Shown here: positions 25,201 through 36,900 of the stretch, piece by piece | Layout: each line of letters opens with the position of its first letter | Numbering within the stretch: the first letter of the stretch is position 1 | Origin: Sthenelais limicola | Lineage: Eukaryota > Annelida > Polychaeta > Phyllodocida > Sigalionidae | DNA: 64,000 bases | Reading direction: 5' to 3' | Assembly: GCA_942159475.1 (NCBI GenBank) | Contig: OW804097.1 | Location: 8,337,685 to 8,401,684 of the forward strand | Program-made: the position numbers and the translations under genes | Notes under the pieces: model-generated | Seen by the model: only the letters and a program-made list of their open reading frames with translations | Database searches by the model: none | What the model was told of the DNA's origin: nothing

Positions 25201-26275
25201 TTACTCTATGTGAGGTGGAGGTGTTTGCAAAAGGTGAGGATTTAATTATTTTAATTTTGATTAAAGGCGGGAGTACACAAGCCAGGATAAGCCTTGCAAT
25301 AGGCCTTGCAACAGGCCTCTGCAATAGAAATGAAAATATTTGATCTTGGAGAGTAGTGTAGAGGCAGGAGTGAATATTCAACGATCACCGGTGAAGAGGC
25401 GGTAGCCCCGCAATCGTCATGGGTGAATATTCATGACGCCGAGAATTCAAGGGTTGTTCTGTATTTATTTCACTTCACACACATAACTTTCAGGAATGAA
25501 TAGTTAAATAATTATTTCTTTAGCTTGATTCGCTCCGAAAACATAGCCCTGAGGAAGAGCCGGAACTACCGACCAGCTAAACAATGTAGAGAGCCTATGT
25601 TATCTCTATGGGCTGAGCATATTGAGAGTGAAATAAACTTGAATGATTCCTAGTAACAACTCATCACTAGCCTACACTATGTAGTTTTGGTTACATCACA
25701 TCATATCTCAGGTCTTCTGGCACATGCCCATTAAATTGCTCGGTTGTGCTTCTCATTAAAAATACTATAGTGGTTACTATGACTATTTATTAAATTGCTT
25801 GGTTATTATTTATATAAGATTTTAATATCTCTGTCTTGTATATTGGGTCTTGTCAAGCATATTGAGATTATAAAGAACTTATACTGTGTTCTACCATCTG
25901 CCCTTTCTCTCACAATTGATATGAGAGTATGGGACCTTCATTAAGATCGTGATTTCGCATTTGATCCACAGCATTATCAATGTTTAATGGATTTTCTTTC
26001 TTCCTCAATCAGAACTACCAACAACTTTAAGGGGCAAAAGGACTTTGCTTGTGTCTGGCAAACGTATAGGACAGCACATTATTGGAGGATATAAGATATC
26101 ACATCTGGGTGAATGTGCACAAAGATGCTGGAGTTTTGAAAATAAAGCATGTGTAGCCTTCAGCTTCTCCATTAAAAAGGGTGTTGGTAGATGCATACTA
26201 GGTGAATCCTACAATCCATCTGTCATGACAGTCTGTAGTAGCTGTAGCACCTATAATATTACAATATTACCCTAG
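16221..26275 (+). CDS. Secreted F-type lectin with PAN/Apple-like domain (five exons)
   Basis: Joining 16221-16234, 17031-17092, 17244-17486, 25009-25233 and 26013-26275 gives 268 residues with continuous phase and GT-AG borders. Residues 1-18 look like a signal peptide (MWFLRSSCAYVVSLLLCQ). Residues about 28-180 resemble an F-type lectin (fucolectin) domain: SNIALGKK, the acidic AVDGN segment, SCIHT, HPWWKVDL, IRILNRGG, and the terminal GQRVITLCEVEVF. Residues about 190-260 are Cys-rich and PAN/Apple-like (GECAQRC, ACVAFSF, GRCIL). F-type lectins bind L-fucose and often act in innate recognition (family knowledge). The usual Arg-Gly-Asp of the fucose site reads Arg-Gly-Gly here, so sugar binding is uncertain. 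Intron 3 carries a 6.5-kb LTR element. Exons 1 and 2 are inferred from phase and signal peptide and are the least certain. Confidence 0.75.
17031..17092 (+). CDS. Lectin gene exon 2 (rest of signal peptide)
   Basis: Acceptor TTTTTTCTAG precedes it. The donor TCAG/GTATAG is the one of three possible that leaves the phase needed by exon 3. Encodes SCAYVVSLLLCQ and a short linker. Confidence 0.6.
17244..17486 (+). CDS. Lectin gene exon 3 (N half of F-type lectin domain)
   Basis: Acceptor AACTAG, donor GTAAGT. Contains SNIALGKK, GAAVDGN, SCIHT and HPWWKVDL. Ends in the NRGGCDC segment. Confidence 0.85.
17763..18608 (-). repeat. LTR (3' LTR in element sense)
   Basis: 846 bp, essentially identical to 23449-24294. 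Contains degenerate TTCCGGA-rich short repeats at 18355-18580. Confidence 0.9.
18609..18618 (-). other. Polypurine tract of the LARD-like element
   Basis: On the minus strand TTGGGGGGGAG abuts the LTR start TGTTACG, the usual position for plus-strand priming. Confidence 0.65.
21232..21654 (-). pseudogene. Decayed retroviral-type protease remnant
   Basis: The frame of about 140 codons ends with ESGILGLDF, which matches the ILGxDF motif near the C terminus of Ty3/gypsy proteases. No catalytic DSG/DTG is visible upstream, so it is not a working protease. Confidence 0.35.
22324..22734 (-). pseudogene. Decayed gag-like frame in the LARD-like element
   Basis: An open stretch of about 136 codons, Trp-rich and helical in character (KETLQLAWTMVSW, WDDITARFDTIWNRFW). 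Position after the PBS suits gag; no recognisable gag motif. Further downstream near 21745 a CxxxxHxxxxC string (CDTTGHSTFSC) may be half of a zinc knuckle. Confidence 0.35.
23432..23447 (-). other. Primer-binding site of the LARD-like element
   Basis: TGGTGCCGTGAGAGTG, one base from the LTR end. Its first ten bases equal those of the PBS of the gypsy element at 32794. Confidence 0.7.
23449..24294 (-). repeat. LTR (5' LTR in element sense)
   Basis: 846 bp. In element sense the U3 begins with GGAATATGTCCGGAATA-like repeats at 24041-24266, which may serve as enhancer repeats. Confidence 0.9.
25009..25233 (+). CDS. Lectin gene exon 4 (C half of F-type lectin domain)
   Basis: Acceptor ATCGCAG, donor GTGAGG. 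Encodes SNFNVYIG, WLEVTCP, AGRYVIIQ and LCEVEVF, the closing strands of the domain. The frame is open upstream of the acceptor, but phase with exon 3 fixes this border. Confidence 0.8.
26013..26275 (+). CDS. Lectin gene exon 5 (PAN/Apple-like domain and stop)
   Basis: Acceptor CAATCAG. Encodes the Cys-rich domain (GECAQRC, ACVAFSF, GRCIL, CSSCSTY). The stop TAG at 26273-26275 lies in the first bases of a dispersed repeat. Confidence 0.8.
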
Positions 26276-26400
26276 ACGTATCGTAGCCCGTGCGAAAACC
26301 ATTTTCACCGAAAAATAAACACAAGCCACCCATACCTCTATAACAGAGAACCTATGTATCTCCAAACCCCATCCAACAGACTTTTCTCTCTTAATTTGAT
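26272..26400 (+). repeat. Dispersed repeat D, copy 1 (3' end of lectin gene)
   Basis: Matches the reverse complement of about 59140-59292 and part of 45104-45520. Shared words include CTAGAC, GTGCGAAAACCATTTTC, AAATAAACACAAGC, CTCTATAACAGAGAACC and ACCCCATCCAAC. It supplies the TAG stop codon of the lectin gene. Confidence 0.75.
26314..26319 (+). promoter_or_regulatory. Candidate poly(A) signal of the lectin gene
   Basis: AATAAA 39 bases after the stop codon, inside dispersed repeat D. Confidence 0.5.
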
Positions 26401-27690
26401 CTTAGAGTGATCCCCCCACTCTGGCCCGGCACTGTCAGTCAGCTGGCAGGTTCTCCTGTTGCAGGGGCTTGTCACCAGATGTCGTGATTGGGTTTTGTCT
26501 ACGTTTTTATTTGTATCTTATGTCTAGCTAATGTTTGCCTGTATTCTATAGTCTTTATACACCTCTTATATCTTTTTACATATTCATTCTTATATTCCTC
26601 TTCTGTCCTGGAAACTGTTCTGTGGTTGATTCGTTTCCCCGGATCCAGAGGTAGTACAGCAAATAAAGAAATCATTTGTTGTAGTTCACATTTGTTATCA
26701 TTCGATTTCTATGAGATTTGGGACACGTTTTTATCAATTCCTAAGGCAAAAACATACCACGAAAGCAGTGTATCTCATAAATACGTCTTTATTTGATTAC
26801 CCTGTCAACATGAGCATAGAATACAAACAAATAATGGTGCAGTTGTCAAAATATACATAAACTAACTTTTGCTTTTCACCTTAATTTATTCTAACACCTG
26901 ATATGATGATGATAATGATAATTAACAACCCAATGTACAACAATAATAATCAAATAAAAGTAGTTAGCCCCTGCCCTTTTCCCTACCCAGAGGGTAGGGT
27001 GGTAACTTTGGGTCGAAAATTAACAACAACTTGTCATTCATCTAGCTCTCACCAACTCTGTGAAATAGGCTTGAGCCTAAAGTTCAATTAATTCAGGCGA
27101 GAAAAGACTTCAAGATGTACCTTAAACAAAGATATCACTTGGAGTTTGATCTCTTTCTGAAAACCAATGATGAATCCAGTCAGTTCAAGTAAAATTCATT
27201 GCAAGGGACTCCTACAATGATTAAGATAGGAACTGTTAACTTGATGTTAATAAAAAAAAACGAGGTTAACTCTCGAATGTTCTTAGAATATTGATGACAA
27301 TCACTGTAGAAAGTGCAGTCATGTATAGAAGTAATCTTAATACTTTGAAAGAAATAATTGTCAACAATAATCTAGTAGCTAATGACAACTTGTATATTAT
27401 CATGTAATACTTGAGAAAACATGTAAATGTGGTACAATTGTAAATTTTCAACTCGATGAAAAGTGAAATAACTCTGAAAGTAAGCTAAAGTAACTGGATT
27501 CTCGACATAAAGAAGGACAATTGAAACACTTATATTTGCAGTTAAATCCATCAAAGGAAAACAAGTCGACAAAATCAAGGCATCAAAAGTGACATAGTTT
27601 GAATCTCAAACAGGAACTTTATAGAATGACTATAAATCGTAAAACTTCGAACAATCACATAATTAATCATCACAAACTTTATCTTTTACC
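26401..27690. other. Intergenic region between convergent lectin and XDH genes
   Basis: No gene is supported. A short hairpin CCCTACCC-AGA-GGGTAGGG lies near 26982-27000. Two genes end toward each other here. Confidence 0.45.
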
Positions 27691-27698
27691 TAATTTTA

Positions 27699-27704
27699 TT
27701 TATT
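27699..27704 (-). promoter_or_regulatory. Candidate poly(A) signal of XDH
   Basis: AATAAA on the minus strand about 155 bases past the XDH stop; a second overlapping hexamer is at 27695-27700. Confidence 0.5.
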
Positions 27705-27855
27705 TAGGGCTATCAGGAAGACCTGATTTCAGAGGATTAAAGCCCAGTTCCAAAGTATTGTTATAAAATGTATGATGAAATGTCAAATGTATGTAACGGA
27801 ATTTGGAATACAAATCTTTATATATATATAAGATGGTGGCTAGCTGAACCCCCTA

Positions 27856-27906
27856 TTACAGTGGCACAGTCCATGGTTTGTAGGTGCCAGGCTCAGGTAC
27901 TGGGAT
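27856..27906 (-). CDS. XDH: XDH last exon (C terminus and stop)
   Basis: Acceptor TTTTGCAG. Encodes [16 protein letters not shown] and a TAA stop at 27856-27858; the KPW motif matches the human C terminus. Confidence 0.88.
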   Translation of the reverse strand: MPVPEPGTYKPWTVPL

Positions 27907-30900
27907 CTGCAAAATTGAAACATTATCATTTGTTGAAAAACGTTAGCTGCACTAGGGAGAAATCTTATGGACAACATGGAATTTTGCTGTGAAAGTTATG
28001 AATTGTTGTGAATGATTACTCTAACATACATTTTTACTTGTTGCACCAATAGTGCAGCCAATGCACATTTATCAATTATAATTATAAGTCATGAGGTAAT
28101 ATTACCTCATCATGAATACAATGTTTTATATTATTATATTACAATGTCTTATATGTTACATATTAAAATGTCAATTTGCTTGGGATGAAGCCTTTTTCCC
28201 CACATGCACCCACCTGTTTGGTGAATTTGTCTACACATGCCATGCGTATCCTCTCTGCTGTGGCAGGACTATCCATCTTGAAATCTCCGAACGTTCCTGA
28301 AGCTTTCCGAGCTGCAAGGACAGCATCTTTGATGGCAAAGAAGACAGAGGCCCCTAGGAAAAAGGGCGGCTCTCCAATACCCTGGCAATCAAAAACAAGA
28401 GAATTAGAATATTACATAGCAACTGAAAACAAGATAAGCAGTAGAATCGGTCTGTGCTTGTAGAGCGGATGAAGAGGACTATCTATCAATCTGGAAAGCA
28501 CTCTATGTAAAAGCAAACTAATAGGACCCAACATTGTTTATATAGAATTACAAAGTGAAGAACACCTTTATGAGTCTGAGAAGCACGTCAGTCAACAACA
28601 CGCATAGTGAGGTTGGTGACAAGCTAAGCAAATTTGTGATATAATACCTTGGATGAGTAGACTGCCTTAGGGTTGGAGGTGCCCTTCAGTAGAGTAACGT
28701 TCAACTGCTGGGGGATGTCTCCCAGGCCTGGTATCTTGTATGCTCCAGGGCCGCGGGTAAATGAGTGGCCATCCGGGGAGTACACCAGCTCCTCCAGAGT
28801 GAACAGACCATACCCCTGTAACCAAGGAAACAAGTTATATAAAGTGGTGCTAATATTGGTGTCAGAGATTGTCAATGACAGCACATTGAAGTTGTACAAC
28901 GGTGCTACTCTGTTATTACTGACAGTGACATACTGTCATTGTGTACAGTGTCATACTGTCATTGTGTACAGTGTCATACTGTCATTGTGTACAGTGTCAT
29001 ACTGTCATTGTGTACAGTATCATACTGTGTTACTGTCATTGTGCACAGTGTCATACTGTTATTGTGTACAGTGTCATACTGTCATTGTGTACAGTGTCAT
29101 ACTGTCATTGTGTACAGTGTCATACTGTCATTGTGTACAGTGTCATACTGTCATTGTGTACAGTGTCATACTGTCATTGTGTACAGTGTCATACTGTCAT
29201 TGTGTACAGTGTCATACTGTGTTACTGTCATTGTGCACAATGTCATAGTGTCATTGTGTGCAATTTCATGCTGTCATTTTTAATAGCATAATAAATGAAT
29301 GTTTTATTACTACTCACCTGTACAAATGCTCCCTCTATCTGACCAACATCTATTGCCTGGTTCAAGCTCTGACCTATGTCCATCACTATATCTGTCCTCA
29401 GCACCTGGGCATAACAACAACATTTGTGTTAATTAATCTAATAAGTAAATTAAATAAATTAATCAAATTAATCAAATCAAATAATCAATCTACAATAAAA
29501 TCAATTAAATTAATTAAATCATCTTATCTTACCACATGGTCTCCTGTGAGGCAGTCTATTTCTACCTCTGTCACAGCAGCTCCACAGGTGAAGTAAGAGT
29601 AAGGCCTAGTGTCATAGCCTCCTACTGGCTTCTTCCAGTTGATGGCAGTTAATCCTGGCATCCTGATAAATTAAGTAATAATTCAGATAGAATTGGGATT
29701 ACATATGTAATGTGTTCCAGGAAAATTGTTCCAAAATTGAGGTATCAGGCATACATGGAGTATGTGTATAAGTGTCTCATGCTCATGTGATTCATGCTTA
29801 ATTCCTCAATTGTACCTGCAAACTGCAGTTGGAGCGAAAAGGGTAAGGGGGAAAGTGGAGAATGGGGTGAAAGGTTCTGGAGTGGCAGGCTTCTGGAGGA
29901 AAAGTGTTGGTTACCTCAGTCACTAGTAAAGTAGTTAAATACCCCTTAGGATAATCTCAGATATACATAGATATACTCAATACACAGTTTGGTATACATA
30001 TTCATGCCACTAACAACAACGAAACACTTCCAAAATGGCCATTGTTAAACATTGGAAATCATTTTTCTGTTAGATATCACAATTATTCTAAATAATTACA
30101 AAATTGATTCATTGGGAGACTTGTATTGATCAGAATACTAGTAATACAAGATACTATATCTCTAACTAGGGAGGTTCTAGGTAGAAGACTCACTTGTAGA
30201 ATCCTACAGCAGAGAGATTTACTCTATCGTTATATGCACAGCTAACCTGGAAGAGATATTGTAATCAAAATTGTTAAAAGAATATCTTTTGTTTACTTTG
30301 CAACAGATCAGAAAAATTCTGACCAGTAGATATCCATATTAAGTCTCAGTTGTACTTATTTATGTGTTAGTTTGTTATGCAAATATTACCTGTGCCCTTA
30401 TAAACCCCATGGGAGTCTATCAAAAAAGAAACCATTAGGAAGGGGTACCCATTAACTTAGGCTCAATATATCATATCCACCGTTACTTCATGAAAGCGAA
30501 ACAGCTACAACAAAACTAGAAGCTTTATTTCCTGCTGTGTTTGGCAACAAAAAATGTTCCCAGCACATTACTTAGCTTAGAACCTAAAATGCAAGGATGT
30601 TTTACATACCCAGTCTTCCCATGAGTCGTGGGGAGCTGCTTTCTTGTATGGCGCAAGGCGCTCTTCTAATATCTCACATGCATACTGCAACCAGAACATT
30701 AATATTAATAAGAATATTTGATATGGGAGATGGGTGATGTAGTCAGAAAATGTACAATTTACCACCTACAATCATCTTATAACCCAAATCTAAAATGAAA
30801 ATGAGGTTGAAAATGAGGTTCAACATTACTGAACCAATTTTTTAAATCAGCGCAAACCCAGATATATGCCATTATCTCTAGAAATTGTCATTTTTCAGGA

Positions 30901-33900
30901 TAATTTAGCAGATTTAACTTAATGTGTAGACTGCACATGCGGTCGTAGAGAAAGAAGGGAACTAGCTAGTAAGAGATTTAGTTCATTTCTTATCTAATCT
31001 AATTTGCATGCAATTTTAACTCACATGATAATATATATTGGATAGACCTGCAAGTTGCAGATACTGTATTCATTATTTGAGAGAAGTGAAACAAAATATA
31101 AACTTACCATTACAGCCATGCCGTTGAGGTCAGAGCAGGTGGAGCCACCAGAGGAGGACATGTTGGGTGTAGCAGCAGTGGATGTCTCATTAATGAACAC
31201 TTTACTGGTGGGTATGTCCAGCACTCTACTGGCTACCTGTATAATCATAATGATTATAACATACTATCAATTCAATTCAATATATCATATATTTGCATCT
31301 ACAAACGTAAAAAAAAACAACACAAATATGAAAGATGACTTCCAGGTGTTCCAGTATGTTCCTGGACTAGACTATGGTAGAAGTGACCCTGCCACCTGGT
31401 GTCTGTAAGGGTCCTTATCCTCCTGAAACCTGCCACTCCAGAACCTTTTTCTCCTTTCTCCTCTTTCCCCATAAGCCTTTTCTTCTGACTCCAATTTAGC
31501 ATGGAATTTGGCATGTGGAGTGAATTATTGGGGGAAAGAGGCACTGGCAGACAAAGGTATATAGATGGAACATGCCAATGGGGAGGGCAGGAAAGGTGTT
31601 ATCCACCGAGGATTTAGGTGGGGGGACCGAGGGCCGAAGCGCAGTGTAGGCCGGAGGTCCCTCCACCTAAATCATGACATGGTAGGGACGGTACCTACGA
31701 TGATATCTATTTGACCCTCGCAGAACACTTAGGCCTACATGTGGGTGACAGTGAATTACAGTGAATTGGCAGATTTAACACCAGTTTTGACAGTGAATCG
31801 ATATGATTTGCACAGAGAATAAGCTTTGTCAATATAAAGTAGAAATCCGGTCTATTTGTGGATAAATAAGGAAGCTAGGAGGCTATTAATTTAACTTTTT
31901 TCCACCAATGCCGGCCATGAGCATACATTGCATACATTGTGACATCTTCTATTTACACAACGTTAGTAACGTGCATTTTGCTTGATAAGGCTTTTTCCTG
32001 TGCAGTGATCAATAAAGTAAAGAAGTGTAGAGTTACCTGAAGCATCTTGGTGTGTAGACCTTGCCCCATCTCAGTACCAGAGTGTGCCACCAGTACTGTA
32101 CCGTCAGTGTAGACATTCACCAGGGCTACTGCCTGTGATGGTAGAAATTATATTATACATGTTTGAGAAGTTATATTGATATACTAGTGTAGTGGATATG
32201 AGGATCAGCGCAAGTCTAGTATAGCTTGCTGTTGTTTTAACTCTTATATAACCGGGTCGGCCTTCAAGGTCAAGGTTGGAGCTCCGCTCGCTCAGCCTTT
32301 CAAGCCTTTCGGATCTGTTCCGTTTTTACCTTGAATGAAATGTTAAGCTTTACCCTAGTTACAGATTACCTTTCATCTTTCTGCATTGACCAGAATACGT
32401 ACTGTATTGCATAACTGTGATGTATTGTGTATCTCCTGTATCACTTATTCCTGTACGAAGAACATCTTGCCATTTACTTGTACACACCTTGTTATTGTAC
32501 GGATTGTATTTGTGACTATTCCGGAAATCCTTTCCGTCAGATGTCTTGGTTAGCCCGGCTGACCATGTACCTTGTGATTGCACTGTGGGGGAAATAAAGC
32601 TACGGAAACAGAGATCGTTGTCCATGTTTTACTTTCCCTTAGTCGAGAGGAGAATCGAACCTGGGTTGTCTAAGTAATAGCACGAAGGTTATCGCGGGCT
32701 GGATAACTAGTGTCACCATTTACTGATAAACTACCTGTAGGAGAGCCTACAGCCCCGGATTGGTAATCGAGATATCCGGGGGTTCACTACAATTGGTGCC
32801 GTGCCAGTTCTCGACCTCAGTGCTTTCAGTCCGTTGGTTGTCCCAAATTTCTTCCCGGAAGAAATTGAGACTGCGGTGGCAGTCCGTGACGTCTACGAAA
32901 GATGTCGTATTCTGATTCTGCGGCGCAGACGGAAGGAGGTCGTTATGGAACGAAATCGAGGAGACAAGATTTCGTGGGTAGAGACCCGGGGCCGGCAACC
33001 CCGAGAAGTCTCCCCGCGGATTTCGAGTCACCTTCCTCTGACCGTGGTGCCAGAGGCGGAGCGAGACCAAAATATTCCGGAGGGAATTTCGCGCAGTGGA
33101 GAGGCCCGCCGAACGACACGGAAGATTCTGACCTTCGTGAGAAATTCCGGCAGTCGATCGCGGAAGAGCTCCAAACCCAAGTCCGCGAGCTGATGGATGA
33201 GAATTTTGAGCTCCGTAAGAGAATAAATACGGAATCCGTGGACAATGGTCCGGACGGGCGTTTACTTGAAGATCATGTAAAGCCCTCCCTAGAGACGGGG
33301 ACCCCGCAGAGACGTGAGATGACAGCTCTGGAGTCGGAGTTGCTTGAGATGGTCCAGGGGATTGGGAAGCAGAATCCTACCAGAGGTCCCGTGACATCCA
33401 CGTTTATGGACCAAAAACCGGCTAGTGAGCCTACTGCAAATGATCCGTCGATTGTGTCCGATCAGGGCGGAAGAGACCGAGATCACCGCGGTGTGACGTT
33501 CTCTCGGCATACGATGATGACATCATCTCCGAGGCGAACACGTAAAAGACATGATGACTCTCAGTGGAGAGAACCTGATCGCAAACGACAGGGAAATCAT
33601 GGCAGAGAGCATGGCCGAGGGAATAGTCCTTCTCGTCATATAAGTCCTACCGGAGGGCATGCGCGTTCGGCGTATGTTACCGCATCCCCGTTGTTTCCGC
33701 AGAGGCGTTCTCAGGGGGACTCGGACAGTTCTGACGAGGATCGACGACAGAGGTCGCCTTCCCATATATCCCGTAGAACCAACCGGTCCCTGGTCCCTGG
33801 TCTTGAGTATGACGGACCAGAGGAATCTGATGAGGAGTTCACGTTTGTTCACCGTGAGGAAGTTGAGAATCACCCGCCGAAGGTCCCGCCGGTGAAGATG

Positions 33901-36900
33901 TGGGATGGCAAAACCGCGTGGCGGACCTACCTCATGGAGGTAAAGGTGATCGCTGAGTCGCACAATTGGACATCTGCTCAGTTGCTTCGACAATTGAGGT
34001 GCGGCACACGCAAACAGCTGGCAGAAATGGGTGACCCGCCAGTGGACGTCAATCTCCGGCAGTTCGTTGAGCACATGGATGCGAACTACGGAGAAAGGTC
34101 CAAGTTCCGGTTGCAGGCTGAGTTCTACAACTGTAGACAGACCCCAGGGCAAGCCGTTCGCTTGTTCGCCAATGAGGTGGCACGGAAGGGCCGAAAGTCG
34201 TTCGGTCGCATGGACAACACATTGAGAGCTGTGTCCCTGCGCATTTTTTTGCAAGGGGTCACAAACGCTGAGATGTCCGCGTGGGTGCGTCTAAAGCAAC
34301 CACGGGACTTGCAAAGCGCTGTAGATTGGGCGGAGGTATGGGAATCTTGTCAATTGGATTCTCGCTCAGTTACGACCATCAATGCAGCGGAGGCTGCCCT
34401 GGTTGTTCCGGAGATCCCTGCACCCAATAGCAGACCTTCGCGAAGAGCATCGCGGAGAGCGATTGTCCAGGCCACAAGCGCAGCGAGTGCTTCAGATTCG
34501 TCAGATGATGGTCTGCAAGCCGCTGTGATCCAGGTCTTGCAAACTTGGAAGGGCGGACAGGGACGCAACGGGAGCGGAAGGACTTCCGGTAGTACTTCTC
34601 AGTGGAGAGGGAAATCGGAGAGGCCCCGCGGAAGGTGCTATGCTTGCGGACAGGAAGGGCATTACATCGCCAACTGTCCCAAGAAAGCAAAGAAGGGAGA
34701 TTCCGAACTCAAGGCGATTACCGACGGGAAAACCTCTGAGTCGGAAAACTCCAACCGGACCGCATAGAGCGCGAAGTGCGATCCGGGGAGTCGATGGCGC
34801 TCCGCAGTACTACAATTCGTGTGGTATCTGCACAACACGCGGAAGATGGGAGTGAGGCTCTGACGCCCGTGTGTAGGGAAGCGGGTAGAGTAATACAAGA
34901 TAGCTGCCCGTTACCGAAAACGGATACTAGTTGGTCGTCTGATGAGACTACTCATCCAGGGATCGGAGTTGATCCAGTGGATAGTTTTGCAGATAGCGAT
35001 CCTGACGTGCTATGGGGTCGTGCAGAACTCCGAGCTGTTGTCGGTCAAGTGTTAGTCGTGGAGGAAGGTCCCGACAACCTTGCCGTCGTTCAGCAGGTTT
35101 CCGGTGATGAGCAGAGAACGCTGAAGATCCGTGATGCATGCATTGCGGAGAGATGGTACGCGACTGTATCTGTGAACGGAGATATCGGTGAATTTCTGTG
35201 GGACCAAGGTGCGACGACTAGCCTTGTGACAAAGAGATTCTACGATTCCCTGCATCAACAGCCGCCGATGGCTCCGTCCCGGCTGGCGTGCATGATGGGA
35301 GGTGGTTCGCAGATAACTGTTCACGGATGTGCCTTGATTCCCGTGACGTTAGGGAAACGGACGTATATGATTACGTGTCTGGTAGTAACGGGTCTTGCCG
35401 GCCCCGAATCCGGGATCCTAGCTCAGGATTTTGCTTTGTTGCACTCATGTAATATATACTGTTCAGGGAAGCTTGCGTTGAGCAATGGCGCTGATGCTGT
35501 GAAAATGCACCATTGGCGCGGATCTCGACCGTTGCGGATGAGTCCCTCTGTGAAAACGATTGAAGCTAAGGAGACTGAGGATGGGTATGAAGTAACACTC
35601 CGGGAAGCGGTGGTTATCCTTCCTCGATCAGTCACACTTGCTAAGATTGACGTTCGCAGGTGCTCTGACACATCAACAGGTTTGATGTTCGAGCCCGATC
35701 AGAGACTGCTGAAGGAATATTCACTGGGATGCCTTAACACTTATGTGACGGCGGATGAAAAAGCAGTGATAGCCTTCAGTAATCCGTCCGGAGAGTCCCT
35801 ACGTCTAGAGACTGATGTGGTGGTCGGAAAAGTGAGTGAGGTGACGCTGCAATCGTCCCCTGCCACTTGTCCGGAGGGGGTAGATCCAGGGATTAGAAGA
35901 GCTATCATTAACTCGATACAGATGGTGGAGTTGCCGTCCGTAGTCGATGATGACCTGATTGCCCCTGACATTCCGGTGCCACCGAGTACGGAATGCCCGC
36001 TAGCGAAACTAGTGAGAGAGACGCACTTGACTGATCAGAGTGAAAAGTTGCAAGTTGCGGAGCTCCTGACTGAGTTCCGTGAGTGTTTCGCGTTACCTGG
36101 CGATGAGCCGGGCCACACTCACGTTGTCAGACATGTGATCGACACTGGTAATTCCAGACCTATAAAACTCTGCTATAGGCGGATTCCAGTGGCCAAGCGT
36201 GACCTAGCGGAGGCTGAGATCTGGCGGATGTACGAGCAGGGACGCATAGAGCATTCTAACAGTCCGTGGGGAGCACCCATCGTGATGGTTGGTAAAAAGG
36301 ATGGCTCACAGCGTTTCTGTGTCGATTACCGCCAGTTAAATTCCGTGACTGTGAAGGATAGCTTCCCACTCCCTCGTATTGACGAATGCGTCGAGGCGTT
36401 AGGCGGAAACCAGTGGTTCTGCACCCTCGACCTGGAGTGTGGGTATTGGCAGATCGCGATGGACGAAGAGAGCAAGCAGAAAACTGCTTTCCTGTCTAGC
36501 GCAGGGCTGTTCCAATTCAAAGTAATGAGCTTTGGATTGTGCAACGCCCCTGCCACTTTTCAACGTATGATGGATCGTATGCTAGGCGATCTCCGTTGGA
36601 AAGCGTGTCTGGTATATCTGGACGATGTAGTAGTATTTGGGGAAGCCTTTGCGGAGTGCCTCCTAAATCTACGCCAAGTGCTCGAGAAGATCCGGGAGTT
36701 CGGATTGAAATTGAAACCCATGAAATGCGAACTATTCCGCAGAGAAGTGGAATACTTGGGTCGGATTGTGTCACACAAAGGCATCTGTGCAGACCCAAAG
36801 AAAGTACAGAAAGTCCGTGAGTGGCCAATTCCGAAAAATGCTAAGGAGATTCGGCAGTTTTTGGGATTCGCATCCTACTACCGTGAGTTCCAGCCGAACT

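Noticed and set aside
28925..29270. CRISPR-like array
   Set aside because: No unique spacers between units; contiguous minisatellite in a eukaryotic intron.
28673..29291. Long plus-strand frames reading SYCHCVQCH repeats
   Set aside because: They are products of the 23-bp minisatellite, open in all three frames, and cross real XDH exons on the other strand.
32359..32625. 88-codon minus-strand frame in the gypsy LTR
   Set aside because: It occurs in both LTRs, antisense to the element, with no protein features.
33523..34254. 243-codon antisense frame in gag
   Set aside because: Shadow of the gag coding strand in GC-richer DNA; no motifs.
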